Assembly (NCBI GenBank): GCA_013152135.1
Contig: JAADGX010000315.1
Coordinates: forward strand, 1-6,211
DNA from: Chlorobiota bacterium
Lineage (GTDB): Bacteria > Bacteroidota > Ignavibacteria > SZUA-365 > JAADGX01
DNA length: 6,211 nt
Reading direction: 5' to 3'
Below, in pieces: positions 6,105-6,211 of this stretch. The notes below the pieces were generated by a model. The model was not told where the DNA came from. It did not search any database and saw nothing but the letters and a program-made list of their open reading frames with translations. How positions within the stretch are numbered: position 1 is the stretch's first letter; each line of letters starts with the position of its first letter. Made by a program: the position numbers and the translations under genes.

Positions 6105-6211
6105 GCCCCTCCAGGGGACCGGGAATAGCAGGAATCCCGGCCGGGAACCACATGTTCCGTTGTGACCGGAAAGGTCGTTCCCGGATCAGCGGCTTCCTCG
6201 CGATTTCTTGA

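Noticed and set aside
5834..6211. Plus-strand 125-codon frame at the right edge
   Set aside because: It is Arg/Pro/Ser-rich with no known motif and antisense to the cysteine-rich gene, as expected for a shadow frame in GC-rich DNA.

Overview
The window looks like a piece of chromosome from a Gram-negative, probably anaerobic bacterium of the multihaem-cytochrome-rich kind (Desulfuromonadota/Desulfobacterota or a similar uncultured lineage). The basis is a seven-haem NapC/NirT-type quinol dehydrogenase beside a prokaryotic P3A proton ATPase. Lineage is inferred from gene content only; no rRNA or other marker is present.

All convincing genes lie on the minus strand, so transcription runs from right to left. 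From right to left they are: (1) 6211-5535, a GC-richer segment with a cysteine-rich protein of unknown family (stop at 5535). Its 5' end is unclear because a perfect 11-bp tandem duplication (6076-6097) breaks an otherwise continuous frame that runs off the window. (2) 5361-3871, a 496-residue membrane-anchored cytochrome c with three N-terminal membrane helices and seven haem sites, the layout of Geobacter ImcH-type inner-membrane cytochromes. (3) A 292-base gap with a possible promoter close to the next gene. (4) 3578-1137, an 813-residue plasma-membrane H+-pumping P-type ATPase with all catalytic motifs. (5) 1104-598, a 168-residue HEAT-repeat protein only 32 bases after the ATPase. (6) 597-322, directly behind the HEAT stop codon and in the same frame, the C-terminal half of a concanavalin/LamG-like jelly-roll protein without its N-terminal half; probably a gene remnant. 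(7) 321-1, no recognisable gene.

The functional core is a bioenergetic pair at the cytoplasmic membrane. The cytochrome is expected to take electrons from the (mena)quinol pool and pass them to periplasmic carriers. The ATPase spends ATP to export protons. The HEAT protein is probably co-transcribed with the ATPase and could be a protein-binding partner, but nothing in its sequence shows the target.

I found no CRISPR array, RNA gene, intact mobile element or clearly new multi-gene system. The points most worth a second look are the in-frame HEAT/jelly-roll junction, the 11-bp duplication in the cysteine-rich gene, and an 11-bp perfect inverted repeat inside that same gene.
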